This document shows positions 9,761-18,494 of a DNA stretch of 64,000 nucleotides, piece after piece. Position numbers and translations under genes: made by a program. Position 1 is the stretch's first letter, and each line of letters opens with the position of its first letter. Source of the stretch: Nocardiopsis mwathae (GTDB lineage Bacteria > Actinomycetota > Actinomycetes > Streptosporangiales > Streptosporangiaceae); assembly GCF_014201195.1 (NCBI RefSeq), contig NZ_JACHDS010000001.1, positions 4,092,001-4,156,000 on the forward strand. The letters run 5' to 3'. Below the pieces are notes generated by a model, which ran no database searches, had not been told where the DNA came from, and saw nothing but the letters and a program-made list of their open reading frames with translations.

Positions 9761-11241
9761 CCAACGACGCGACCGCCACCGACCACCGACCGCTCATCCT
9801 GGTCACCGTCGGCACCGACCACCACCCCTTCGACCGGCTGATCGACTGGGCCGACGCGTATGCCGCCGACCACCCGGACATCCGCGTCCTGGTGCAGTAC
9901 GGCCGCAGCCGCGTGCCGGAGGCGGCGGAGGGCACCGATTTCCTCGGCCCTGCACGGCTCCGCGAGCTGATGCGGGAAGCCGCCGCCGTCGTCACGCACG
10001 GCGGACCGGCCACCGTCACCGAGGCGCGGCGCGCCGGGCGGCTGCCCATCACCGTCGCCCGCGACCCCGAGCTCGGCGAACACGTCGACGACCACCAGCT
10101 GCGCTTCGTGTCCCGCCTGGACAGCGCGCGGCTGGTCCGATCCTGCTGCAGCCACCAGCAGCTCGCCGCCACCCTCGACAAGGCGCTCGACCAACCCGAG
10201 GACTTCCACATCGACTCGGCGGGCGAGGACGGCGCCACCGGCGCCGCGCTGCACGCCGGGCGCATCATCGACCTGCTCACCGCGACGGCGCCGGAGCAGC
10301 CGCCGCTCCCCGTACCGGATGCGGAAGCCGCCGACTGGCCCGACGTGACGGTCGTGATCCCGACCCGCGACCGCCCCGAACTGCTGCGCCGCACCCTGCG
10401 CGCCGTCGTCGAGCAGGACTATCCGGGACGCATCACCTCACTCGTGGTCTACGACCACGACGACCCCGACGAGACGCTGGCCGTGTACGGAGGCGAGCGC
10501 CCCGTCCGGGTCCTGGTCAACACCTCCACCCCCGGCCTGGCCGGGGCCCGCAACACCGGCATCCTCGCGGCGCGGACCGAGCTGGTCGCCTTCTGCGACG
10601 ATGACGACTGCTGGCTTCCGGGGAAGCTGCGCTCCCAGGTCGCGGTGCTGCGAGCCGAGCCCGAGACCGAGGTGGTGTGCTGCGGGATCCGGGTCGTCTA
10701 CGACCGCACCGAGGCCCCGCGCGTCCTCGACCGCACCGCCGTCACCTTCGCCGACCTGCTACGGTCCCGGCTCACCGAACTCCACCCCTCGACCTTCCTG
10801 ATCCGGCGCGACGCCCTGGTCAACGGGTGCGGCCCGGTCAGCGAGACGATCCCCGGCTCCTACGGGGAGGACTACGAGCTGCTGCTGCGGCTGGCCAAGC
10901 GCGCCCCCATCCGCAACATCCCCGAGGAGGGCGTGCGGGTGCTGTGGCACCGCCGCTCGCACTTCAGCGGGCGGTGGCAGACGATCTCCACGGCGCTGCG
11001 CTGGCTGCTCGCCCAGTACCCGGAGTTCCGCCTGGTGCGGCGCGGATTCGCGCGCGTCGCCGGGCAGATCGCCTTCGCCGAGGCGGCGGCCGGACGCCGC
11101 GGCGCCTCCCTGGAGTGGGCGCTGACCACGCTGCGCGCCCACCCGGCCGAGGCCCGTGCTTACCTCGCGCTGGCGGTCACGGGGGGCCTGCCCGCCGGGC
11201 TGGTGCTGCGCACCCTCCACCGCCGCGGCCGCGGGCTGTAG
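9757..11241 (+). CDS. Fusion of PssE/Alg13-like glycosyltransferase and GT2 glycosyltransferase
   Basis: About 494 aa. Residues ~1-170 form the PssE/Alg13 module (LILVTVGTDHHPFDRLIDWAD near the N-terminus and VVTHGGPATVTEARRAGRLPI at ~105-125, the UDP-sugar-binding HGG motif). Residues ~190-440 form a family 2 glycosyltransferase (VTVVIPTRDRPELLRRTL; DDDD cluster in FCDDDDCW as the metal-binding DxD; GEDYELLLRLA as the acceptor-side motif). The GTG start overlaps the PssD stop. One polypeptide could add two successive sugars. Its 3' end overlaps the convergent hydrolase gene by 65 bases. Confidence 0.85.
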   Translation: MTNDATATDHRPLILVTVGTDHHPFDRLIDWADAYAADHPDIRVLVQYGRSRVPEAAEGTDFLGPARLRELMREAAAVVTHGGPATVTEARRAGRLPITVARDPELGEHVDDHQLRFVSRLDSARLVRSCCSHQQLAATLDKALDQPEDFHIDSAGEDGATGAALHAGRIIDLLTATAPEQPPLPVPDAEAADWPDVTVVIPTRDRPELLRRTLRAVVEQDYPGRITSLVVYDHDDPDETLAVYGGERPVRVLVNTSTPGLAGARNTGILAARTELVAFCDDDDCWLPGKLRSQVAVLRAEPETEVVCCGIRVVYDRTEAPRVLDRTAVTFADLLRSRLTELHPSTFLIRRDALVNGCGPVSETIPGSYGEDYELLLRLAKRAPIRNIPEEGVRVLWHRRSHFSGRWQTISTALRWLLAQYPEFRLVRRGFARVAGQIAFAEAAAGRRGASLEWALTTLRAHPAEARAYLALAVTGGLPAGLVLRTLHRRGRGL

Positions 11242-12595
11242 GGCGCGTGGCGCGCGGTTCGTCCCTGATGGTCAGCGGCAGGCCGTCCTGGGCCTCCAGC
11301 GCGAGTCCGAAGGCCAGATCGATCGCCTGCCGGGCCTCGTCGGGGATGTTGACATAGTCCTGCCGACTGGCCTCGGCGAAGCCGCGGCTTGCGTCGGCAT
11401 CGGCGAGTACCCGGAAGTCGCAGGAGGGGGCGGTCATGCCGTCCCACAGTTTGACCGCGCGGATGCGCTCGTACCTCGGCAGCACCTCGGGGATGGCGGC
11501 GTACCAGTCGTAGGTCGCCTCCGGGTCGCCGGGGATCGGGACGGTGCCCATCTCGCCGATCATGACCGGCTTCTCCGGGTCGATCCCGTGTTTGGGGCCC
11601 TCGTACTGCACCCATTCGTAGGCGGGGCGGACCGCCTCCTCGAAGCTGAGCACGTGCTTCCATCCCGGCTGCAGCTCGCAGCCGGTCATGTTGTAGGCCT
11701 CCCAGCTGATCCAGTCGACGTACTCGTTTCCCGGCCATAGCCCGGGCAGCCGGTCGAGATTCCGCGGCCATCCGGTCACGTTCCACACGAAGATCACGTT
11801 GTCGGCCTCCGCCTCCCGGTAGAGGTCCACGATGTGCCGCCAGGCCTGGACGAACTCCTCGGGGCTGCCGCGCTTGCGGTAGCGCTTGTTGGCGTCGGCC
11901 TCGTGGTCGAAGGTGAGGAAGAACGGTGCCTCCAGTCGGCCGATCCGCTCGGCCTGGGCGCGCAGTACGCGGTCGAACTCGCCGTCGATGATCTCCCGGT
12001 AGCGCGCCGGCGGGCGCCCCGGCAGCTTGAAGTGGCGGGCCTCGATGTTGGCGTGCAGGAACCGCCCCTCCTCGACGAGTGGCAGCTCCCGGTCGCGCGG
12101 GACCTCGGCCTGGTCGATGCCGTGCCAGGTGTAGACGATGTCCATGGGACGCCCCATGAGCCGCTCCAGCGGCCGGGGATCGTCCTTCCACGGGCTGGCG
12201 CCCCACCACACGCCGCAGGACGTCTCCAGGATCCGGTCCACCGTGCAGCGGGGGTCGATCCACGGCGGCCGGGGGATGTTCGGTGGCGGGTCGTCGGGGT
12301 GGACGGGAAGCGGCGGCCGGGGCCGGAAAGGGTGGTCGGGGCGTGGTGAGGACAGCGAGGGCCGGGGCGGGAGCGGGGCGGGCGGCCGCGACTCGGCGAA
12401 GGGGCCCGGGGGCGACCACGACCCGGTGTGCGCGCCGTCCGCGGCGGGCGTCCGGGTATCGGCATGGGCGGGGCCCGGGACCGGTGCCCCCTGGCCACCG
12501 CAGGTCGCGGCGAGGACGAGTGCGGCGAGCGCGCCGCCACCGCCCAGCTTCCACCGCCGTCCGTGTGTCGGCCGGTTCGTGCCGTGCGATCTCAC
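11177..12595 (-). CDS. Exported glycoside hydrolase family 26-like protein
   Basis: About 472 aa from the GTG at 12595 (an upstream in-frame ATG at 12667 adds 24 residues). The N-terminus looks like a signal peptide: basic RSHGTNRPTHGRRWK, then LGGGGALAALVLAAT, then CGGQG; a lipoprotein site with Thr at -1 would be atypical. A Pro-rich linker follows. The catalytic domain resembles GH26: FFLTFDHEADANKRY would carry the acid/base Glu, FVWNVTGWPRN the central strand, and KPVMIGEMGTVPIPGDP the nucleophile Glu. It probably trims or releases the locus-encoded glycan. It is convergent with, and overlaps by 65 bases, the PssE-GT2 gene. The ~300 bases between 12596 and 12893 contain no other convincing gene. 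Confidence 0.75.
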   Translation of the reverse strand: MRSHGTNRPTHGRRWKLGGGGALAALVLAATCGGQGAPVPGPAHADTRTPAADGAHTGSWSPPGPFAESRPPAPLPPRPSLSSPRPDHPFRPRPPLPVHPDDPPPNIPRPPWIDPRCTVDRILETSCGVWWGASPWKDDPRPLERLMGRPMDIVYTWHGIDQAEVPRDRELPLVEEGRFLHANIEARHFKLPGRPPARYREIIDGEFDRVLRAQAERIGRLEAPFFLTFDHEADANKRYRKRGSPEEFVQAWRHIVDLYREAEADNVIFVWNVTGWPRNLDRLPGLWPGNEYVDWISWEAYNMTGCELQPGWKHVLSFEEAVRPAYEWVQYEGPKHGIDPEKPVMIGEMGTVPIPGDPEATYDWYAAIPEVLPRYERIRAVKLWDGMTAPSCDFRVLADADASRGFAEASRQDYVNIPDEARQAIDLAFGLALEAQDGLPLTIRDEPRATRPTARGRGGGGCAAPARRAGPP

Positions 12596-12893
12596 CCGAC
12601 CACCACCCCCGCGCCCGGCGCTCGCGCACCGGAGTTCGTTCGCATCCGTCTCGCCCCCTGTGGCCATCCCCGTCCACGCGGCAGCGTCGCCATCCGCGCA
12701 TCCACCACTTGACTACCAGATGCAGCCACACAGTCACGCAAGGTAATGATTTTCGGGCGTGGCACCATAACCGGGCCTTGCTGTGGCATGACCTTCATAA
12801 GGGGCGGATTTGGCGAAGACGCCCGAATCGGCCGGGAGAGATGACGGATTCGCGACGAATTGCACGCCGAAGTGGGGCAACCCCAACCGGATG

Positions 12894-13829
12894 TCAGTAG
12901 CCGAACGTCCGCCGTGCCGGGAAGGTGAGCGCCGAGACCATGAGCCGACTGTGCGGCTCCAACCCGCCGCGCCACGAAACGTCGGGCCGCACTTCCACCT
13001 CGCCGGTGCTGAAGCGCAGCGGGTTGCCCGAGACCGTGTGCCCCGGGGAGAGCCGGGCGGCGCCGTCGGGGCCGATGGGGGTCGCCCCGCCGCTCCCGGC
13101 GAACTCCGCGATCGCGCGGAACTCGCGCTCGGGGTCGGCGGCGAAGTCCTCGTAGCGCACCCGCCGGGTCGGCGTACCGCGCCGGGACAGCTCGGCCAGC
13201 ACCGCGTTCTGCACCATCCACTGCACGGCGGCGCGGCCCGGTGAGTAACGGGCCATCTCCTTCTCCGGACTGGACGGGGTGGCGTCGGGGCGCACCACGC
13301 GCTTGCCCCAGGAGTAGGCGACGGCGCGCGGGTCGCGCACCACGTGCAGCAGGCGCAGCCGGTCGCCGTAGCGGCGGCGCAGGCACACCGCCAGCGAGGC
13401 GTGCTTGCTGGAGTCCACGATCACCGAGGAACCGCTGACCTGGGCGACCGCCGTGTAGAGGCGGTCGTAGAAGTCGGTGTAGCGGTCGACCCGCTCGGCC
13501 AGGGCGGCCGGCGGGCGCCCGCCGATGAGCAGCGGGATGTAGCGGGTGCGGTCCACGCTCGCCTTCAGGTCGAGCAGGGCGGGCGCGTCGACCCGGTCCC
13601 AGCCACCGAAGGCCTCCTCGCCGACCGCGTGCCAGAAGTCGCACGCACCGAACGGGCGGCCGCAACCGCAGACCTCGTCGTCCACGAGACTGCGGCGCCA
13701 CATGTGGACGACCTCACCCACGGAGCACACCTCGGACAACTCCCCGAGAAGGCGCTCAATCAGCGTGGATCCGGAACGGCCGATGCCACCGACGAAAAGC
13801 AGGCGAAAATCCTTCACAATCGCCCACAC
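12894..13829 (-). CDS. Sulfotransferase (second of the locus)
   Basis: 311 aa. The PAPS loop is LLFVGGIGRSGSTLIERLL near the N-terminus, and the 3'-phosphate motif is LHVVRDPRAVAYSWGKR. A Cys-containing insert (DEVCGCGRPFGACDFW) follows the first helix, as in actinobacterial sulfotransferases of the STF3 type. GTG 13829 is used; GTG 13817 is an alternative that gives the more usual short N-terminus. It lies 53 bases downstream of cysN on the same strand, so it is probably in the cysQ-cysD-cysN transcript. The two sulfotransferases differ in length and sequence, suggesting two acceptor positions. Confidence 0.85.
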   Translation of the reverse strand: MWAIVKDFRLLFVGGIGRSGSTLIERLLGELSEVCSVGEVVHMWRRSLVDDEVCGCGRPFGACDFWHAVGEEAFGGWDRVDAPALLDLKASVDRTRYIPLLIGGRPPAALAERVDRYTDFYDRLYTAVAQVSGSSVIVDSSKHASLAVCLRRRYGDRLRLLHVVRDPRAVAYSWGKRVVRPDATPSSPEKEMARYSPGRAAVQWMVQNAVLAELSRRGTPTRRVRYEDFAADPEREFRAIAEFAGSGGATPIGPDGAARLSPGHTVSGNPLRFSTGEVEVRPDVSWRGGLEPHSRLMVSALTFPARRTFGY

Positions 13830-13882
13830 TATTACTTCACGTGATCACTCGCTCACCGTTTCGCCGGTGTCGTCCAATTTCG

Positions 13883-15151
13883 TCAGTCGGCACCCACGAT
13901 CATCCCGGCTCCGACCGTGGCGTTGGTGGTCTCGTCGATGAGGATGAACCCGCCGGTCAGCCGGTTGCGCTTGTACTCGTCGGCGAACAGCGGCTGGGTG
14001 GAGCGCAGGCTCAGCCGACCGATCTCGTTCAGGCTGAGGCCGTCGGCCTCCTCGTCGCGGTGGAGCGTGTTGATGTCCAGCCGGTAGAGAAGGTCGCGGA
14101 CCACGACCTTCACCGTGCGCGTGGTGTGCTTCAGGATGAGCTTGGAGCGCGGAGTGAGCTTGCGCGACTCCGACATCCAGCACACCATCGCGTCGATGTC
14201 CTGCGAGGCGCGCGGCTGGTTGTTCGGGCGGCAGACCATGTCGCCGCGCGAGATGTCGATGTCGTCTTCGAGCAGCAGCGTGACCGACATCGGGGGGTAG
14301 GCCTCGGCCACGTCGCCGTCGGCGGTGGCGATCCGGGAGATGCGGGTGGTCAGCCCCGAGGGCAGGTGCATGACCTCGTCTCCCGGCTTGAGCACGCCGC
14401 CGGCCACCTGGCCGGCGTACCCCCGGTAGTCGTGCAGATCGGCGTCGTCGGCCCGCTGCGGCCGCACCACGTACTGCACCGGGAACCGCACGTCGATGAG
14501 GTTGCGGTCGGAGGCGATGTGCACGTTCTCCAGGTGGTGCAGCAGCGAGGGGCCGTCGTACCAGGGCATGTTGGGCGAGCGGTCCACCACGTTGTCGCCG
14601 TTGAGCGCCGACAGCGGGATGAAGGTGAGGTCGGCGACGTCCAGCTTGGCGGCGAACGCCGAGAACTCCTCCTTGATCTCCTCGAACCGCTCCTGGGCGT
14701 AGTCGACCAGGTCCATCTTGTTGATGGCCAGGACCAGGTGCGGCACCTGGAGCAGCGTGGCCAGGAAGGCGTGCCTGCGGCTCTGCTCCTGCAGGCCCTT
14801 GCGCGCGTCGACCAGGATGATCGCCAGGTCGGCCGTCGAGGCCCCGGTGACCATGTTGCGCGTGTACTGGATGTGGCCGGGGGTGTCGGCGATGATGAAC
14901 GTCCGGCGGGGCGTCGCGAAGTAGCGGTAGGCCACGTCGATGGTGATGCCCTGCTCACGCTCGGCCCGCAGGCCGTCGGTGAGCAGCGCGAGGTTGGTCT
15001 GCTCCTCGCCCCGGCTGCGGCTGGTGCGCTCCACCGCGTCGAGCTGGTCCTCGAAGATGGACTTGGAGTCGTACAGCAGGCGGCCGATGAGGGTGCTCTT
15101 GCCGTCGTCGACGGAACCGGCAGTGGCGAACCGCAGGATGTCAGTACTCAT
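13883..15151 (-). CDS. cysN: Sulfate adenylyltransferase subunit 1 (GTPase) CysN
   Basis: 422 aa from ATG 15151 (GGAAGA upstream). EF-Tu-like GTPase domain: G1 GSVDDGKST, the G2/switch region with EREQGITIDVAYRYF, G3 DTPGH, G4 NKMD, then two beta-barrel domains. CysN couples GTP hydrolysis to APS formation by CysD. The protein ends after the third domain, so there is no fused APS kinase, unlike the CysNC proteins of mycobacteria. The last step to PAPS must come from a cysC elsewhere. It is 90 bases downstream of cysD on the same strand. No sulfite/APS reductase gene is nearby, so the context points to sulfation rather than assimilation. Confidence 0.95.
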   Translation of the reverse strand: MSTDILRFATAGSVDDGKSTLIGRLLYDSKSIFEDQLDAVERTSRSRGEEQTNLALLTDGLRAEREQGITIDVAYRYFATPRRTFIIADTPGHIQYTRNMVTGASTADLAIILVDARKGLQEQSRRHAFLATLLQVPHLVLAINKMDLVDYAQERFEEIKEEFSAFAAKLDVADLTFIPLSALNGDNVVDRSPNMPWYDGPSLLHHLENVHIASDRNLIDVRFPVQYVVRPQRADDADLHDYRGYAGQVAGGVLKPGDEVMHLPSGLTTRISRIATADGDVAEAYPPMSVTLLLEDDIDISRGDMVCRPNNQPRASQDIDAMVCWMSESRKLTPRSKLILKHTTRTVKVVVRDLLYRLDINTLHRDEEADGLSLNEIGRLSLRSTQPLFADEYKRNRLTGGFILIDETTNATVGAGMIVGAD

Positions 15152-15241
15152 GCACGTCTTCCAAATGGGTGTCAGGGGATTCGCGGTCGCGTCCTCGTCC
15201 GCGCGCGGCACCCGCGGGAGTTTCCGTTGCTCGTGAGCGCC

Positions 15242-16174
15242 CTAGAAGTAACCCTCGCGCTTGCGGTCCTCCATGGCCGCCTCGCTGGTCCGGTCATCGG
15301 CCCGGGTCTGTCCGCGCTCGGTGATGCGGGTCGCGGCGATCTCGGCGATGATGCCGTCCACCTCGGTGGCGGTGGAGCGGACCGCGCCGGTGCAGGTCAT
15401 GTCGCCGACCGTGCGGTAGCGGACGGTGGCCTCGAACAGCTCCTCATCGTCGCCCCGGGTGACGTGCGGGCTGTCGGCGAGCAGGACGCCGTCGCGCTCG
15501 AAGACGGTGCGCCGGTGCGCGTAGTAGATGGAGGGGAGTTCGAGGCGCTCCCGGGCGATGTAGCCCCACACGTCCAGCTCGGTCCAGTTGGAGATGGGGA
15601 AGACCCGGATGTGCTCGCCCATGTCGGTGCGCGTGTTGTAGACGTTCCACAGCTCGGGGCGCTGCGCCTTGGGGTCCCACTGGCCGAACTCGTCGCGGAA
15701 GGAGAAGACGCGCTCCTTGGCGCGTGCCTTCTCCTCGTCGCGGCGTGCCCCGCCGAACGCGGCGTCGAAGCGGTGCTCCTCGATGGCCTCCAGCAGCGCG
15801 GCCGTCTGCAGCCGGTTCCGACTGGCCCATCGGCCGGTGGGTTCGCTGACCTTCCCGGCGTCGATCTGCTCCTGCACGGAGGCGACCACGAGCCGGACCC
15901 CGGCCTCGGCGACACGCCGGTCGCGGAACTCCATCACCTCGGGGAAGTTGTGCCCGGTGTCGACGTGCATCACCGGGAACGGGATCGCGCCGGGCCAGAA
16001 CGCCTTCTCGGCCAGGCGGAGCATGACGATGGAGTCCTTGCCGCCGGAGAAGAGCAGCACGGGCCGCTCGAACTCCGCGGCCACCTCGCGCATGATGAAG
16101 ATCGCTTCGGCCTCCAGGTAGTCCAGCTGGGACAGCTGGTACCGCCGGAGCGCCGCCGTTTCGGCCTGAGTCAT
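15242..16174 (-). CDS. cysD: Sulfate adenylyltransferase subunit 2 CysD
   Basis: 310 aa ATP sulfurylase small subunit. PP-loop SGGKDS at ~43-48, MHVDTGHNFPEVMEFRD, and AFGGARRDEEKARAKERVFSFRDEFGQWDP are the diagnostic blocks, and the C-terminus ends KREGYF as in other CysD proteins. It forms adenosine 5'-phosphosulfate from ATP and sulfate with CysN. Order on the minus strand is sugar transferase, cysQ, cysD, cysN, sulfotransferase with short gaps, an operon dedicated to activated sulfate. Length is typical. Confidence 0.96.
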   Translation of the reverse strand: MTQAETAALRRYQLSQLDYLEAEAIFIMREVAAEFERPVLLFSGGKDSIVMLRLAEKAFWPGAIPFPVMHVDTGHNFPEVMEFRDRRVAEAGVRLVVASVQEQIDAGKVSEPTGRWASRNRLQTAALLEAIEEHRFDAAFGGARRDEEKARAKERVFSFRDEFGQWDPKAQRPELWNVYNTRTDMGEHIRVFPISNWTELDVWGYIARERLELPSIYYAHRRTVFERDGVLLADSPHVTRGDDEELFEATVRYRTVGDMTCTGAVRSTATEVDGIIAEIAATRITERGQTRADDRTSEAAMEDRKREGYF

Positions 16175-16248
16175 GAACCCGCCTCACGCTCTGCGGGGCC
16201 CGCTGCTGCGGGGGCTCTACGGATCAGCCTCCCAGGTGCGGGCCCGCG

Positions 16249-17016
16249 TCAACTGAGTTCCGCGGCATCGCGGATGTTCGCCAACAACATACTCGACAAT
16301 TCCGGTCGACATACAAGGATATCGGGTAGGGACGGATCCACCTGGTTGTAGGCCAGCTCCGCGCCGTCGATGCGGGAGGCGTGCAGGCCGGCGGCGTGCG
16401 CGACCGCGACGGGCGCCGCACTGTCCCACTCGAACTGCCCTCCCGCGTGTACGTAGATGTCGGCGATGCCCAGCAGGACCGCGCAGATCTTGGCCCCCGC
16501 CGACCCCATGGGGACCACCTCGGCCCCCAGCGACGTGGCCATCCGCTGCACGAACTCCGGCGGCCGGGTACGGCTGGTGGTGATCCGCAGCCGCTGCCCC
16601 GAGGGGCGCTCGTCGGGCAGCCACGGGGGGTCGACCGTCGACAGCGTGCTGCCCTGGGCGGGAAGCGCCACCGCACCGGCCGCCAGCTCGCCGTTCTCCC
16701 ACAGGGCGACGTGCACCGCCCAGTCCGTCCGGTTCTCCTCGGCGAACTCCCGCGTGCCGTCGAGCGGATCGATGATCCACACGCGCCGGGAGCGCAGCCG
16801 CGCGGCGTCGTCGACGCCCTCCTCCGACAGCACGGCGTCGCTGGGACGCAGCCGCCCCAGCGACGAGAAGAGGAACTCGTGCGCGGTCCGGTCGCCGAGC
16901 GTCCGCAGGACCTCCGGCTCATCGAAGCCGTGCCGGGACCGCAGGCGTAGTAGTTGCCGGCCCGCCTCGGTCGCGAGGTCGCGGGCGACTTCATGATCGT
17001 TTCGGATGCTGCTCAC
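16249..17016 (-). CDS. cysQ: 3'(2'),5'-bisphosphate nucleotidase CysQ
   Basis: About 255 aa in the inositol monophosphatase/Li-sensitive phosphatase superfamily. Metal-site motifs are visible: the SEEG Glu (DAVLSEEGVDD), WIIDPLDGTREF (DPLDGT) and the second Asp in FEWDSAAPVAVAHAAG. CysQ removes the 3'-phosphate from PAP, the inhibitory by-product of sulfotransferases, and can lower PAPS. GTG 17016 is preferred: it begins VSSIRNDHEVARDLATEAG, as family members do, and leaves five bases after the sugar transferase stop, while a start at 17067 would overlap it by 46 bases. Placement beside two sulfotransferases fits by-product removal. Confidence 0.9.
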   Translation of the reverse strand: MSSIRNDHEVARDLATEAGRQLLRLRSRHGFDEPEVLRTLGDRTAHEFLFSSLGRLRPSDAVLSEEGVDDAARLRSRRVWIIDPLDGTREFAEENRTDWAVHVALWENGELAAGAVALPAQGSTLSTVDPPWLPDERPSGQRLRITTSRTRPPEFVQRMATSLGAEVVPMGSAGAKICAVLLGIADIYVHAGGQFEWDSAAPVAVAHAAGLHASRIDGAELAYNQVDPSLPDILVCRPELSSMLLANIRDAAELS

Positions 17017-17021
17017 CGGAC

Positions 17022-18494
17022 TCAGTATGCTCCCGCCCCACGGATCACTGCTGACCACGTCTTCCACAGAATCTGTACGTCAAGGGTCAGCGACCAGTTT
17101 TCCACGTAACGCAGATCCAGACGGACGGATTCCTCCCAGGAGAGGTCGGCCCGACCGCTCACCTGCCACAGACCCGTCATCCCCGGTTTCACCACCAGCC
17201 GCCGCCGCACGTCGTGGCCGTACTCGGCCACCTCCTCGGGCAGCGGCGGACGGGGACCGACCAGCGACATGTCGCCGCGCACCACGTTGATCAACTGGGG
17301 AAGCTCATCGAGGGAGTAGCGGCGCAGCCAGGCGCCCACGGGGGTGACCCGGGGGTCCGTACGCATCTTGAACAGCACACCGTCGTGCTCGTTGGCGGAG
17401 CGCAGCATCTCCTTCAGCGCCTCCGCCTCCGGAACCATGGTACGGAACTTATACAGGGTGAATTCGGCCCCGTCCTTGCCGACACGGGTCTGGCGGAACA
17501 GCGCGGGCCCCTGGTCGCCCGACCGGATGAGCACCACCAGCACCGCGAACAGCGGGGACAGCAGGACCAGTGCGCACGCCGCGGCCATCCGGTCGAACAG
17601 CCCCTTGACCACCCGGCGCGCCCCGCCCAGCTCGGGGTGCTCGACGTGCAGCAGCGGCAGCCCGGCGACCGCGCGGATGGACGTGCGCGGTCCGGCCACC
17701 TCCATCAGCGCCGGGGCGACCGTCAGGTCGGTGTCGCTCTTCTCCAGCCGCCAGGCCAGGCGGCGCAGCTCCACACCGTCCATCTCCGGGCAGCTGAGCA
17801 CCGCGACGGTGTCCGCGCCCACCGCCTCGGCGGCGTCGGCCACCGAGGCGAAGTCACCGAGCACGGGATGACCGTCGACGTAGCCGCCGTCCACCCGCGG
17901 GTGGCACTGGTGGGTGGGCAGGCAGACGCCGATGACGTTCATGCCGTGGTAGGGCTCGCGGCGGAACTGCCCGATGAGTTCGCGGACGCTGTCGCGGTGG
18001 CCCACCACGACGACTCCGCGCATGCACGCGCCGCCGCCGCGCCGCCGGTGCAGCCGCTTGCGCCAGGCGTAGCGCAGCACCAGGCAGAGCAGGACCGTCG
18101 CGGGCAGGGCCACCAGCACGTACCCGCGCGCCGCGTTGATGTCGGTGGCGTAGGCGGTGATGGTCACCGCCGCCACCAGCATCACCCCGCCGCCCAGCAC
18201 CCGCCGGAACTCCTCGGTGCCCACGCCGATGAACCGACGCGCGTATCCGCCGGCCACCGCGGCGACCAGGACCCACAGCGGCGGCAGGAGGGCGGAGGAC
18301 AGGACGTAGGGCAGCTGCCGCGGATCGGCGATCTCGCCGTGGAACCGCAGTTCCAGGGCGAGGACCCCGGCGAGCGACGCCGCAAGGAGGTCGATGGCGA
18401 CCAGACCCCGGATATAGGACCGCATCCATACCGACGACGCGCACCCGGAACGCCGCTGTGCGATACCGACCGCGGTCCCGTCGACGACGGTCAT
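17022..18494 (-). CDS. Polyprenyl glycosylphosphotransferase (initiating sugar-phosphate transferase, WbaP/CpsE type)
   Basis: 490 aa. The N-terminal half has four or so transmembrane helices and a CoA-binding-like/Rossmann domain (MRGVVVVGHRDSVRELIGQF, ~158-180). The C-terminal catalytic domain is bacterial sugar transferase: RVVKGLFDRMAAACALVLLSPLFA, then QTRVGKDGAEFTLYKFRTM, LRRYSLDELPQLINVVRGDMSLVGPRPPLP, and KPGMTGLWQVSGR. It loads the first sugar-1-phosphate onto undecaprenyl phosphate. It is the first gene of the minus-strand arm; a GGAGTGGGGGG ribosome binding site precedes ATG 18494. With PssD/PssE and GT2 it covers initiation and elongation of the repeat unit. Confidence 0.93.
   Translation of the reverse strand: MTVVDGTAVGIAQRRSGCASSVWMRSYIRGLVAIDLLAASLAGVLALELRFHGEIADPRQLPYVLSSALLPPLWVLVAAVAGGYARRFIGVGTEEFRRVLGGGVMLVAAVTITAYATDINAARGYVLVALPATVLLCLVLRYAWRKRLHRRRGGGACMRGVVVVGHRDSVRELIGQFRREPYHGMNVIGVCLPTHQCHPRVDGGYVDGHPVLGDFASVADAAEAVGADTVAVLSCPEMDGVELRRLAWRLEKSDTDLTVAPALMEVAGPRTSIRAVAGLPLLHVEHPELGGARRVVKGLFDRMAAACALVLLSPLFAVLVVLIRSGDQGPALFRQTRVGKDGAEFTLYKFRTMVPEAEALKEMLRSANEHDGVLFKMRTDPRVTPVGAWLRRYSLDELPQLINVVRGDMSLVGPRPPLPEEVAEYGHDVRRRLVVKPGMTGLWQVSGRADLSWEESVRLDLRYVENWSLTLDVQILWKTWSAVIRGAGAY

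Noticed and set aside
13841-16351. 836-codon plus-strand open frame opposite cysN and cysD
   Set aside because: It is antisense to two unmistakable genes; the product is Val/Gly/Arg-rich with no domain, an effect of high GC content.
2375-18494. Recent horizontal island with mobile-element borders
   Set aside because: No transposase, integrase, tRNA-flanking repeats or compositional shift is visible at either end.
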